Shown here: piece by piece, positions 1-13,300 of the stretch | Position numbering within the stretch: the first letter of the stretch is position 1 | Layout: every line of letters begins with the position of its first letter | From: Tetracladium setigerum | Lineage: Eukaryota; Ascomycota; Leotiomycetes; Helotiales | Assembly: GCA_031472005.1 (NCBI GenBank) | Contig: PZJY01000002.1 | Coordinates: 1,302,001-1,366,000, forward strand | Length of the DNA: 64,000 bases | Direction: 5' to 3' | Notes under the pieces: generated by a model | The model's database searches: none | Seen by the model: the letters and a program-made list of their open reading frames with translations, nothing else | Told to the model about the DNA's origin: nothing | Translations under genes and position numbers: made by a program

Positions 1-580
1 ATCTCGTTTACTTAAGGTTTAAGAGTTTTTGAATTATTACCTAAATAGCGTTGAAATCCTTAAATATCTTTTTAATTTTATTCTTAAACTTATCTTAATT
101 CTTAAAAATCTCTTAAGTCTTTATTATTATCTTTCTATCGGTACGATACTTATAAAAGTTTATTAAGAATAATTTTATTTAATCTTAAGTAACGGATTTA
201 AGGAAAGAGGTCGCGTAAAGGCTCTTAACGTAAATCGTAATAAACTTATTATCGTTAAAAGAGAAATAGATTTTTATTTAAAGGATAAAAGAGTTTAAGT
301 TCTTCCTTATATTATTAAACTTATCGGGTTAAGAAACTCGGATAGCTTCTTTTAATTTAAAAGGAGTTAAGTTATCGTCCTCGTTATTAAAGTTATCGTC
401 GTCGTCGACGTTTATCTTATCGTTAGCGCTTAATACGTCCTCGGGTTCTTTCCCTTTAAGATTACTATTATTAATTAAGGTGAGGTCGAGTTTATTAATA
501 TTAATACTAGCGCTATTAGTGTTTCCGGTTATAAGGGCTATTATTAATATCGTTCTTACTTTAATAAAAGGTGCTTAAAG
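1..580 (-). pseudogene. gag remnant of a truncated gypsy element
   Basis: This stretch aligns by eye, in the same orientation, with 14930-15511, the gag end of the complete minus-strand chromovirus. It lies immediately inside the LTR at 581-1013, as the 5' part of a minus-strand element should. It is riddled with stops and depleted of CpA and TpG, so it is not functional. The rest of the element lies beyond the left edge of the window. Confidence 0.75.
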
Positions 581-1013
581 TGTCACGGTTCCGATTTTAT
601 TAATTAAAGTGAGGTCGTAATCGAGGGTTTATTTACTAATTAAAGTAAGGAAGTTAATTATAAGGGTGATTATAAGTAAGAATAAGTTAATATTAATAAT
701 ATATAATCTTAATTTAAATATTAAGTTAAGCACGAAGCTCTTTATTTAATAAAATAACTAAATTACTTATATTAAGTTAGATAACCCGGGATCCTTTAGA
801 TCTTAAGGATCTAGATCTTAGGATTTATATCCTTAAGATCCTTAAGGTCTATTACGTAATTACTTAAGTAATTACTAATAATCTTTTCCTATAATTAATT
901 AGGTTATTAGAGTTCTTTATAAAGTAGTAATAATAAGCTATTAAGTTATACTAATTATTATAATGCTCCCGAGCCTCAGGCTCCTCACGTGCACATAAGT
1001 CACGTTCGTAACA
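581..1013 (-). repeat. 433-bp gypsy LTR, subfamily B2
   Basis: Read on the minus strand, the repeat starts TGTTACGAACGTGAC and ends GGAACCGTGACA. The termini match those of the 445-bp LTRs at 9342, 15512, 16865 and 23035, but the central part differs. Here the core holds palindromic GGATC/AGATCT motifs (about 785-850) that the 445-bp LTRs lack. A near-identical layout occurs in the 432-bp solo LTR at 31364-31795. It is probably the 5' LTR of an element whose body continues left of the window. Confidence 0.85.
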
Positions 1014-1201
1014 CCTAGTTAGTTATAAGAAAAGGATTAGTAGTAATTGCTTAAGTAATCACGTGACGCGCTTATTAGACGATCTTACGAGCGCGCGCGC
1101 CTTATTAAATATCTTATAAGGCTTATATAATAATTATAATAATAAGAAAGTTTTTATATAAGTAGGATAATATTTCATTAGATAAAGAGCTTCGTGCTTA
1201 A
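1014..1201 (+). repeat. Left fragment of split gypsy LTR, subfamily B3
   Basis: This is the middle of a plus-strand gypsy LTR. It begins abruptly beside the LTR that ends at 1013 and runs to the CTTAA at 1197-1201. The sequence resumes at 15980 after insertion of element A. The core carries an alternating GCGCGCGC tract (about 1091-1100) that is shared with the LTR at 33076 and missing from the other subfamilies. The 5' part of this LTR is presumably to the left, beyond the B2-type insertion. Confidence 0.75.
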
Positions 1202-1500
1202 TGTGATGACCATCAACACATGACCCACACGTGACCACCAGGATCGCACCAGTACCGGGCCAGTTGCGGACTAGTCCCGATGCACAAGCAGGAGCACTTG
1301 ATGGCCTGGAAGTTACGGATGCCTTACGGCCTTATTACGGATATATATATAGCCCGGCCTCTAGCCACTTATTAATCGGTAGTTTTCTTCTTTTCTTAAT
1401 ATTAGAGCCTATTATTACGACCGATTATTATTCATTAATATATATCATTATATATCCTTACTTTAATTACGTGATCGTACCGGTGAATAGTGCCGTTATA
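1202..1500 (+). repeat. 5' LTR of element A
   Basis: A 299-bp LTR beginning TGTGATGACC. Its end reads GTTATA here and GTTACA in the 3' copy. The first 130 bases are unusually well preserved, with many CA and TG dinucleotides. The 90-codon reading frame over this LTR is incidental. Confidence 0.9.
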
Positions 1501-1959
1501 TAAAAGAAGAAAACTCGACTCCGCCGGTGACGGCTTTTATATATCTTAATTAGCGACTTTATTAGAATATTTAATAATACCTTTCACCTAAGTAACGGAC
1601 CCCTTCCGGTAAAGTTGCGAAGAGTTAAGTAATTAAAGACCACTTAGATAATTAATGATATTAAGGTTTAATATTAGCACTGGTAGCTAGTAAAATCAAG
1701 CGAGCGACTTCCGAGAACTCGCTACGTTAAGGAGTAAGAACGTATCGACTGCGCTCCGAGAGACTTTAATAACCCCTTATATAAAGGAAACTATAATAAT
1801 ATTAAGTGTTAACTAATTTAAAAGTTATCCGGAAGATATTAATATCCTACCCGGTATAAATACTAACCTCCCACCACTTCTTAACGACCATTACTAACTA
1901 TCACTCCCCTTTAGCTTTAATTAAGTATCGCGGCCGGTGGCCACCGACACTAATACTAC

Positions 1960-4900
1960 CGACACCAAGGCTACCGAGATGTCGATTAACTAGTTAAGTA
2001 ACGAAGAATAACCAGAGGAATCTTCGGGCCAGGAGAGCGCCGGTTCCGGTAATGAAAGGCGAGCTAAAGGAAAAGGGAAGAAGAAACTCATTAATTAAGA
2101 AGCCTTCTTTTAATAAATAAGTAATTAAATTTAAAGCTTTATACGATAAATAAAAGCTTAAAATCGGGAGCTTCGCGTTAATACTTAGCGTTAATTAACC
2201 GAGCTAAAGAAGATTATAAATAATGAACTTTAATAAGATTCTCGAATTAAATTTATAATTAACTATCCTTCGGGGTACACTAGCCCTTTTAAAGCTCTTA
2301 ATACTAGCCCCTTACGGACGTTTATCGAGACTCCGGAAGTAAAATCGCGCTTCGTTATTAGGATTTAAGAGGAAAGTATTAACGAGGAGGTCACTATCGA
2401 ACGACTTGTTATTTTAAGAACCTTAAGAGCTACCCCGGAAGGCGACTAAAACAGGGCCTCTTATAAAACTAAGCTTATTAAGAAATTCGAACTATTAAAC
2501 GATAATTACGACCTTACGTATAAATAGTAATAAATATCTATTAAGGACCGATTAGACATTAACGCTAACCACTACGATTCGACTATTACTCGTAAAGCCC
2601 TTATCTAGGGATATATTAAAAGACTAGCACGTACGTACCTGGAGCCCCGTTATTAGTCCGATACTCTTAATTAAGATTATAAGAACGAGGTCGAAATAAT
2701 AAATAACCTTAGATTATTCTTCCTTATTAGTTATAAGACCGAAGATACCCGTAACGCTTTTAATACTATATATATAATAAATAAGGGGCATGCTTAAGAG
2801 ATATTTAGTGAGTTTAAAGCTAGATTTATTAATATAGCGCTACGCGGTTAAGTGCCGAATTTAAAACTCTTTTATTATATATAAAAGAAAATCACTTTAT
2901 CCTTAAGAAGCTAAGCTACGATGAATAAACTAATATAAAACGATAGCTTAACTCTTATAATAATTAATCTTATAAGTATTAATAAGGAGCGCCGGCACAA
3001 TTTTAAACTCTTTAATTTAATTATTAAATCTAATATACTAACTACTCCTCGCGGACTCCTTAAGTTTCCGGCTAGTAACAAGCCCGTCTCTAATCCACCG
3101 GTTCGCAAATATAACCTAATTCTATTATTAAGACCGAACATTACCGTGCCTCTTCTTAACTAAGCTTTCTAACGAACAGGTCCGAGTATAGACCGGAATA
3201 AGCCCGAAATTAAGGCTCTAACTAATTCCTCCTCGTGCTTCTATTGCGGTAAAGTCGGCCATTAAGCCGCTAATTATCTATCTAAGCCCTTAATTAAAGA
3301 GATTTAAAAGGATATTAAGGACGACGAATTATAAGAAGAATTTAATCACGAAGCCGAAGTTAATGCGTTCTTAAAGGGAAACGGGGACGCTTAGGTAAAG
3401 ATACCTTCCTAAGCTTACGTAAATGTGATCTATTAAACCTTAACCTCTCTACTCTTATAAGAGGTAAGCCCTTTTAAATTCGTACGACTTTAATTATAAA
3501 TAGATACGGTATTTAAATTAAGGCTCTAATAAATATAAGAGCGAACGGTTACCTCTTTATAAACCGGCCATTTACCCTTAGCCTTACTTAAGCTCTCGGC
3601 TTAAAGGTTTAAAAATTACCTTACTCCGTATAAGTACGGGGTTATAATTTAATTATTTAAAGTAAAGTCAATTAGTTTATACGATTATATTTATACGTAA
3701 ATAATTATCGTATCCGGAATTGCCCCTTCGTTATCTTAAACCTCGGGTAATAAGATATAATTATTAGAAATAAATAGCTTAAGCACTTTCGATATAAAGT
3801 CGATCTTATTAAGAACTAAGTCCTTTAGCCGTCCGATACACCACTTACCTTATATTATAAGAAGGATATAATTATTTCCTTATCTTTTACCACTTTACTA
3901 CTCTTATTTAAATCTATTTAAAAGGACGTGTTATAAAGGGACACCGTTATAATAAACGATAATAAACGACGAGGGAAGGTAACTTAAATAAATATAATTT
4001 CTATTCTTTTATACTCCTTAATTACCTTATCGTTTATACTTATAAGCGTAATGCTTATCGTTATACCCCCGAAACCGACCCGGACTATTAATTTAATCCA
4101 CCTTAATATTAATTTATTCTTTATTTATAAAGTTAATACGAACTCCTTCCATTACTAAATATAAAAGCTTAATATAAAGTTCTTTATCTTTAATATTTAC
4201 GAAATCGATAAGATTATTAATAAAATCTTTAACACTTCGTTAAACGACGATAAGATAACGGCCTTAATACGGGCGCGTCTCCCTTACGAATATTAATTAT
4301 ATAAAGACGTATTCTTTAAGGTAATATTAAATATATTACCACCTTATCGTCGCTATAATTATAAGATAACTCTAACGGAACCATTACCTTCTTTATTCTC
4401 TCCACTTTACCGATAATTAATTATAAAGCTTTAAGCTATTAAGGATTACCTCTTAGAGAATCTAGCGAAAGGGTTTATAACGGACTTGAATAGCCCCTTT
4501 ACCTCACTAATACTATTCGTTAAGAAGCCTTATAATAATAAACTCCGCTTTTATATTAATTTCCGAAAGCTTAATGCTTTAACTTAGTCCGATCCTTACC
4601 CGATATTAAGGATTAATGAATTACTCTTTAAAATAAGTAAAGTTAAGATATTTATTAAGTTAAATATTAAATAAGCCTTTTATTAAATCCGAATAGATCT
4701 AGAGTTAAAAGAGATAACTACCTTCCGGATTAAGTATAATACTTATAAATATAAAGTTTTACCATTTAGCTTAATTAACGACCTTACCACTTATTAGCGC
4801 TATATAAATAATATCCTTATCGACTACTTAAATAACTTTTACTTAGCGTATTTAAATAATATTATTATTTACTTTAAGAACGTTGAAGATTATAAAGAGC

Positions 4901-7420
4901 ACGTTAAGAAGGTCCTAATACGGTTACGAAACGTTAACCTTTAAGCGGATATAATTAAAAGCGAGTTTAATATTATAAAGATTAAATACCTTAAATTTAT
5001 ACTTATAATTAAAGGGTTAAAGATTAATCTAGATTATATAAAAGCTCTTAGGAATTAGAAACGGCTTATTATCGTGACCGGAGTTAAGTCTTACTTAAGC
5101 TTTTACGGATTCTACCGGTAATTCATTAAAGATTTTAATAAGATCTCATTACCTTTAATTAAGCTCACTCGACTAATTATATCGTTCGTTTAGGACGACC
5201 ATTACGTTACGGCTTTCGAAGCTCTTCGGCAATAACTATTACTTATATAAACTCTTTATCACTTCTAACTAGAACACCCTATTAAGTTAGAAATAGATTT
5301 ATCTAATAAAGTGATTGCCGGAGTATTCTCTTAATAATATCGGGACGGTAACTAGTACTTAATAGCCTTCTTCTCTCACGTGCTAATAAATAACGAAGCT
5401 AATTAAGAGATTTATAATAAGGAGATATATATTATCGTGTATAGTTTTAAGAAATACCGGCCCGAATTCATGTCGGTATAAGACCGTATTTAAGTGTACA
5501 CCGATTACCAAGCCCTTTAATATTTTATAATAACTAAGATCCTAATAATTAAGTAAGTTAAATAGATAAAGTTCTTATTTAACTTTAACTTCTAAATTAT
5601 ATACACTATTAATAAATTAAACGCTAAAGTAAATATATTAAGCCGTCGCGAATAAGATCTTTTAATTTATAAATAAGTTAAAATCGATAACCGCTTTAAA
5701 GTGTTCTTAAGACCCGACAGATTAAACCCCCGTATTAACACCGAATTAAGCCAATTATTCGTGGAACGTTAATAAGAACTCCGGATCAATTTAATAGAAT
5801 TATTAATCCTTTTAGACTCCGAATCGGCCCTGTTATAAGCACTTCGCGATAATAATAAGATCTCCTTCATTAAAGAAAGAGCTATTATACGTAAAGGGTA
5901 TATTATAAAAGATAACTTATTATTATATTATAAACGATTAATAGTCCGTAAGAGTATTAAACTATACACGAAACTTATTCGTGAGGTTTATACCTAAGTC
6001 TCTAATACTCACCTTAATACGCGTAAGACGTATTCGTTATTATTAATAAAGTACTACTAGCCCGATATAAATTAAGATTATAAGACCTACGTTATTAATT
6101 ATTAGGAATATAAGTTCGCTTATCTTAAATAAACTAAATAATAAGGCTTCTTATATCCCTTACTTATACTTAATTATCCGATATAACACTTAATTATAGA
6201 CTTTAAATCATTCCTTAAGGATAAGTATAGCTTTAATATAATCTTAATATTTATAAATAGACTTAATAAGGAGTGCGTATTTATCCCGTATTATTAAACG
6301 ACGAATATTAAAGCGATAGCTTAGCTATTTATTTAATGGATTTACCGTTTTAATTATACCCTTATCTTTATTATCTCTAATAAAGGACCCTAGTTTATCT
6401 CTCGTTTTTAGACCGAACTTTATAAGATCATTAAGGTTCAACTTAAACTATTTACGGCTTATTATAAGCAAATAGATAATTAGACCGAAATTATAAATAA
6501 GTATATCGACTAGCGAATAAGACCTTTTATTAATTATTATTAAGACAATTAAAGCGAGTTACTTCCACTTATAAACCGAGTATAAATAACTCTACCTTAT
6601 TCTTTAATTAGAATAACTCCTTACCGCCTTAAATACGGCTTAGATCCGAGAACCTCTTAAGATTAGAACACGCTAAAGCCGTTTAATTTAAAAGAAAAGC
6701 TTAACTACGATAATATTATATAACTTATTACGCGTATATATAATGCTTAAGACCTCGCTAAAGCTAATATAAAGAGAGCTTAAGAGAGAATATAACGTAA
6801 TACGGATTAATATCGTAAGCTAGTTAACTGGGAAGTCGGTAATTAAGTCTATCTCTTTATTAAGAACTTAAAGATAAATAGACCGAGTCGGAAGCTAGCC
6901 GCATTATAGACCGGACCGTATAAGATATTAAAGAAAGTTAACCACTCTTACCGCTTAAAATTATTAGCTAACTTAACGATTTATAATATATTTATATTAA
7001 ACGTCTTAGCGAAGTATCCGAATAACCCCTTACTTAGTTAGGAACCGGCCCGGCCACCTCTAGATATTATTTAAGGAGAGTAAGAATAAGAAGTATAAGA
7101 AGTGTTAATTAATAAGCTAATACGTCGTAAGCTATATTATTAAGTTAAATAAGTAAGTTATAATGCTAATTTAACTTAATATCCGGAAGAGAACTTCGAG
7201 CACTTACCTTATTATATCCGGAGTTTTTACCTCGCTTATCCCCGTAAATCGGGACCTCCCCGTTTATTGCCCGAATAGTTACGGAATTAGGAACTTAATA
7301 AGTAATAATTATTATAAGAAGAATAAAGATTATTATAAAAACGCTTATTTCGACGGATTTAAGGACCCGGCCGGCTTTTTAGCTATTAAGTAACTAGTTA
7401 AGTCCCTTTAAAAATAATTA
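1960..7420 (+). pseudogene. Degenerate gag-pol with chromodomain, element A
   Basis: Stops interrupt every frame, but family landmarks survive in order. A CCHC zinc knuckle lies at about 3236-3280 (CFYCGKVGH, with the last Cys position now Tyr). The reverse transcriptase has its catalytic YxDD box at 4849-4860, now YLNN. RNase H follows at about 5280-5450. The integrase occupies about 5930-6800. A chromodomain lies at about 7090-7280 (RRKLYY.VK.V.Y with an upstream E.EV.EVL block). The order RT, RNase H, integrase, chromodomain defines a Ty3/gypsy chromovirus. Most changes look like G-to-A or C-to-T RIP transitions, so the frame is certainly dead. Confidence 0.8.
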
Positions 7421-7429
7421 AATATAAGT

Positions 7430-9060
7430 AAAATAACCTCTTACTCCTCCTTCTCCTCCCCCCGGAACTACCCCCGTACCCCCGGTCAGGCGAGCGATCT
7501 TATCCTCCCCCTCCTCCTCCTCCCGACGACTCTTCTTCCTACCCCGGGCGCTATTCGTATTAATATCGGAGCCTTAGCGGCGGCGTTTACTATTATTAAA
7601 GCTCTTTAACTAAGCTTTTAACTTACTTAAGGTAGTTAAAACCTTAATAGAATTCTTCTTACTTTAAGCTTAAAGCTTAAAGACCTTATCGGTTAAGTCT
7701 TATTAAAAGTTAATACCGGAATAAAGTAATTATTAGCTAATTTTAAGAAGGATAGACTTACCTCTATTAAGCGCTAAAGAGCGCGAGTTATTTTAAGTTA
7801 TATAAAAGTAGCGGCGGCGGTAAACTTTAGTGCCTCGGCGGCACCGATTAAGCAAATCTCGTGGATAGTAATAGCGGCGGCGACGACGGCGGCTTCCTTT
7901 ACTTTAATTATAATATTTACTATTACTTTTATTATTATTATTATTATTATTACGGCGGCGGCGTCGGCGGGTCGTGAGAGGGTAGGACTAAGGCCGGAAC
8001 AGGAGCGTCCATTGTTATAATTATAACGAGGAAAATAATATACTCCGGGCTAATATTTTAAGGAAGTTACGGCTATAGTTAATACGGCTTATAAACGGAC
8101 CCGTTACGGACCACTTACGCGAACACAATTGCCCTTAAAGGCGGCGTAATAAGAGTAAAGCTTAGAGGAGACCTTTAAGAAGGAGTATCGGTGCTTAAGC
8201 TTCTTTATAATACGGCGAACGTAATAGACGTATTAGACGCGGTACGCCTTTAAGAGGTAACCGGCGGGGGCGGCGAGAGGTATTATAATAATAATAATAA
8301 TGACTTTTATAATCGTTAATAGACCGTTACGACGCCGTTTAAAGAGTAATTGACTTACGACGAAGGAGACTTATTATTAATAATAGTGATATTAAAATAA
8401 AGTAGATTATATTAAACGTTAGCGATAATATATTAAAATAAGAGCTTTTAAGGATCACTTACGACTTAAGAGAGAGAGAGAGATTATTAGAACGAGCGAT
8501 TATTACTAAGAAGTTAATTAATATTACTTATAAACGGTACACTTCCGGGGCTACTTATAATCTTATTATTATTATTAATATTATTATTATTACTTTATAC
8601 CTATTATATTAATAATTATATTATATATAAGTCGATTAAAGAGCTACTTACGGACTTGTTATTAATATTAAGAGGGAAAGGAAAGGAATTATAAACGAAG
8701 AGAGTTACGAGAGTTATATATACATTATTTAATAATAATTAATTCTTAATATTATACGTAAGCGAATTATAAACTTATTCGTATTTAATTATTACTTATT
8801 AATAATAATATAATAATAACTATTTAAGTATAACGATATAAGTTAATTACACGCCCGTTATTAATATCGTCGTTTATTATTATTATAGTTAAGCGAGAAA
8901 ATTATTTATTATTATTATATCACTTTATTAATTAAATTAATAATATTATTAAAACTAAGCCGTATCTTATTAGCGCTTCGAGCGTTATATAATACGATTA
9001 GCTACTCGCAATTAGTAAATATTAGGAACTCGAGGACGAGTTTTACTTTTAAGAGGGGGA
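7430..9060 (+). other. Long 3' tail of element A, unassigned
   Basis: About 1.6 kb separate the chromodomain from the 3' LTR, far more than in the neighbouring chromovirus (about 0.6 kb). The stretch begins with a C/T-rich tract and contains CGGCGG runs near 7800-7980 and 8260. These translate as Ala- or Pro-rich low complexity in the plus frames. A TATTAT microsatellite lies at about 7920-7950. I recognise no domain. It could be an extra degraded ORF or a long 3' untranslated region. Confidence 0.5.
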
Positions 9061-9341
9061 TATAATGACTATTAACATATAACCTACACGTGACCACTAA
9101 GATCGCACCAGTACCGGGCCAGTTGCGGACTAGTCTCGATATATAAGTAAGAGCACTTAATGGCCTGGAAGTTACGGATGCCTTACGGCCTTATTACGGA
9201 CATATATATAGCCCGGCCTCTAACCACTTATTAATCGGTAGTTTTCTTCTTTTCTTAGTATTAGAGCCTATTATTACGACCGATCATTATTCACTAGCAT
9301 ATATCACTATATATCCCTGCTTTAATTACGTGATCGTACCG

Positions 9342-9786
9342 TGTCACGGTTCCGATTCCACTAATTGAAGTGAGGTCGAAGTCGAGGGTTTATTTACTAG
9401 TTAAAGTAAGAATATTAATCACTAGGTAATTATAAGTAAGAATAAGCTAATGTTAATAATATATAATCTTAATTTAAATATTAAGTTAAGCACGAAGCTC
9501 TTATTTAATGAAATACTATTCCTTCTTATATAAGTCTCTTCGTAATAATTAGAGTCCCGAATTATAAAGTCCTAACTATTAAAGTCCGACTCTATTAACT
9601 AGACTCCTTACTTAGCGGACTCTATCACGTGATTACTTAAGTAATTATTATTAACACTTTCTTATAATTAATTAAGTTATTAAAGTTCTTTATAAAGTAA
9701 TAATAATAAGCCACTTAATTATACTAATTATTATATTACTCCCGAGCCTTAGACTCCTCACGTGCGCGCAAGTCACGTTCGTAATA
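9342..9786 (-). repeat. 3' LTR of minus-strand chromovirus (B1)
   Basis: A 445-bp LTR that pairs with 15512-15956. On the minus strand it starts with a RIP-altered form of TGTTACGAACG and ends CCGTGACA. The subfamily B1 core holds repeated GAGTC/GACTC motifs. Confidence 0.92.
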
Positions 9787-10379
9787 TTATCCCCCTTCCG
9801 TATTAATATAATCCTTACACTTAAATATATTAAGGGAAATATCGCTAATAATTTATAATTATTACCTTCTCTTAATATATTATTTATTTATTATTAAAAA
9901 TTAAAAGAGCGTCTTACGCTAACGGTGCGTATTAAGAAATCTAGTTATATAGCCGAAATATATTCGCATTATAAGAAAACTTATAAGAAGTGTCTTCTAA
10001 ATGTTCGAGAATTAAGTCACTACTCCGAATATATTCGTTTTAAACGGCCTTATAATATTAAGGGTTATATTATTATTTAATCCCGTCCTTTAATAATATA
10101 TAAGTTCTTTTAAGGGGCGACGCGTAAGCGTTACCTCTTAAGGCTTCCTCGGCTTACGAATTCCGTGGAAAACGGTTTAACTCTTAAGAGCGATCTTTTC
10201 TTATAATTATTAACTCTTAAGGATATTAATTTTATTCTCGATTCTCTTAAGCGCGAATTTTAAGTGGCTTTATTCGAAAACTCGGAGCCGGTTTCCTTAT
10301 TAATTATTACGGAAGCTACTCCGTTAGCTTTTATCGTTTTAAATAATCTATTTACTCCCTTTTAATCTTTAAGGTCGGA

Positions 10380-13300
10380 CTAAGTAAGAGGTAATAGTAA
10401 TAATTTATTAATATCCGGTGGCAATTAAGATTCGCCTTTAATTCTTAAGAATTCTTAAATTATAAGTAATTCTTTTATTTAATTAAATAATAAAGTTTAT
10501 TCTTAACTAGCTTATAATTTAAGATTTTTTTTACTTTATATTTTACTTTTAAGTTTATTAGTTATATCGGTATATTAAGAGCCGGTGGTGCTCTTAATAA
10601 TGCTTTCTCGAGGAGGGATATATAAAATATTAAAAAGATATTTATATTCTTTAATAAAGCGAGTTCGTAATTTAAACGTCCTTTAACGGTTTTAATTTTA
10701 AATAGTTTAAGTTTCTTATAATTTAATTTATCGCTTAATCTTTTTATTTTAATATTTCGTCGTAATAGATAAACTTTATCCCCCTCCCTTAACGTTAGCT
10801 CTTAATTACGCTTTTTATTATAATATAATACGCTTTTTTTTATTACGAATCGTAACTCCTTAATTAATTTAATATATAAGTATTTAATCTCGTTAATCTA
10901 GATCTTAATTAGCTAATTATTAATGTTTATTAAATAAGGTTCGTAATACGCGCTCTTCTTATACTTAAAATTAATATAAAATAATAATACCTTCGTAATA
11001 TTTATAATCGAGTTATTATATACGAATTAGGTTAATAAGAGTAACGATACTTAATTATCTTATTTATAATTAATATAATAACGTAAGTAAGCCTTAATAA
11101 CTTAATTTATTCGTTCCGTTCCTTTATTTATTTATAAATAAAAGGCGATTAATAATTTCCTCTTAACTCTTAAGTAAGTAATTAAGGTAATTTAAAATTT
11201 AAACGTGAAAAGTTTATCTCGGTCTAAGATTATTTCTTTTAATATACCGTAATAAGTAATCACTTCTTATAAGAATACGAAGGCTAACTCTTTAACGGTA
11301 TTAAACTCCTTATATAAGATATAAATTATATATTTCGTAAGCCTCTTTATTATAATTAAAATCGAGTTATAAGCGATTCTTATTATTAAATCTCTTAAAA
11401 GTAATAATTTAATAATAAAATCTTATTAAATCGATTTTTAAGGTATTTTTAATATAAGTGTAATGCTTATTAATCCGTAAGGTACGTATCTCGTAACTTT
11501 ATTACGGATATACACGTCGTATTAGTTAACCACTTCCTTAATTAAAGCGATAACTTAATTAACGTAAAAGTAATATTTAAGTCTTTAAAGGGTCTTACGG
11601 CTCCCTTAATGTCCGTGAGCCGGGGCCTTATAATAATTCTTAACGAATTCCTTTACGTATAAGTTTAATATAATTAATTTACCTTTATAATAATTTACGT
11701 GTTTTAAATCCTTTCCTTAAGCCTTAAGGATTTCGTTTATAAATAGTCCGTTAACTTTAATAAGTAAAGTAATTTCTTTAATATTAAGGATAAGATCTTC
11801 GTCGTCGTTTTCCTTAAATATTACGATTTCCTTATAAACCTTACTTCCTTCGTAACTTAGTGGTCGGCTAAGAGTATCCGTTATAACGTTTTTAAATCCC
11901 TTAATATATTTAATTATTAAATCGAATTAAGATAACTCCTTAACTTATTTAATTAATCTTTAATTATTAAGGACCTTCGTTATTATAAAAGTTCTTAAAT
12001 TTATATAATTAATATAGACTATTATAAGGAATTTAACGCCTTAAAGGTAAATTTTCTAATATCTTAAGGCTTTAACGATAATTATAAGTTCCTTCTTATA
12101 AATGTCGTAATTCTATTCCGTTAACGAGTAGGTTTTAAAGTAATATATTATAAGATATAATTTTCCGTTTTCGTTATATTAAAGGTATATAACACTTACG
12201 TAAACATTTAAGGTATCTATTTAAAGAATATTAGGTCGATCTTCGTGGAAATTATAAATCACGGGTTCTTTTATAAATCGTCTTTTAAGTTCCTTAAAGG
12301 CGGCTTTCTCCTTTAATCCTATTAAGAAAGGTACGTCTTTTCTAATAAGTTATATAAGGGGAGCGATGATTCTTAAGTATCCCTTAATAAATTATCGGCT
12401 AAAATTACCGATTCTTAAAAAGGATTATATATCTTTAATATTTTAAGGTTTAGGCTATTCCTTAATAACTTTAATTTTCTTAGGATCGATGCTTATAAAC
12501 CCTAATTAAATAATATATCTTAAAAATAAGGTTTTTATAACTTTAAACTCGCACTTATTAAGTTTTAATTTAAAGTTTACCTTAAGTAAGGCGTTTAAGA
12601 TTAACTTAACGTGTCGCTTATAATCCTTAACTCGTTCTAAGTAAATAATTATATCGTTAAGATAATAAATTACGAATATTCTTAAGTATTCTTATAAGAT
12701 ATTATTATTTTAACGTTAATAAGTTATAAGTGCGTTAATTAACTTAAAAGGTATAATAATCTATTTATAAAGTCTTAAGGGAACGAGGAACGTAATTATT
12801 TATTTATATCCCTCTTTAATCCGGATTAGATTAAACGAGCTTCTCTAATTTAACTTAATATATATTATAGCTTTAATTAGCTTATCCCGTAAGTATTAAG
12901 CGTTCGGTAATAGATATTAATCTCGTATCGTAGCGTTATTAAGTTCCCGATAATCGCCGTAAGGTCGACCGTTAAGGTTATCCTTCTTATAAGCGATTAA
13001 TATATTATTAAATGTTAAAGACTTAAATAATTTAACTTATCCTTTCTTAAGTGCTAACTAGACGAATACTTTTAACGTCTTAATAAAATCGTAACGATAT
13101 CGGCGTAGTTTCTATATAAGAGGTTTCCTTCCTTCCTTTAAATTTATTTTATAATCTTATAATTAATATTCGGGTAAGGCTTTAAAGTCTTCCGGGTTTT
13201 TAAATAATCTTAAATACTTCTTATATTATACGGGGATTTCCTTTTCGCTTTAATTAGCGTCCCGTGGAGGACTCTTTATATTATTAAGATATCCGGTGGC

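Noticed and set aside
1231..1503. A 90-codon plus-strand frame
   Set aside because: It lies wholly inside the 5' LTR of element A. The same stretch in the 3' LTR is not open.
2911..3141. A 76-codon minus-strand frame in element A
   Set aside because: It is antisense to the gag remnant, has no domain, and sits in AT-rich decayed sequence.
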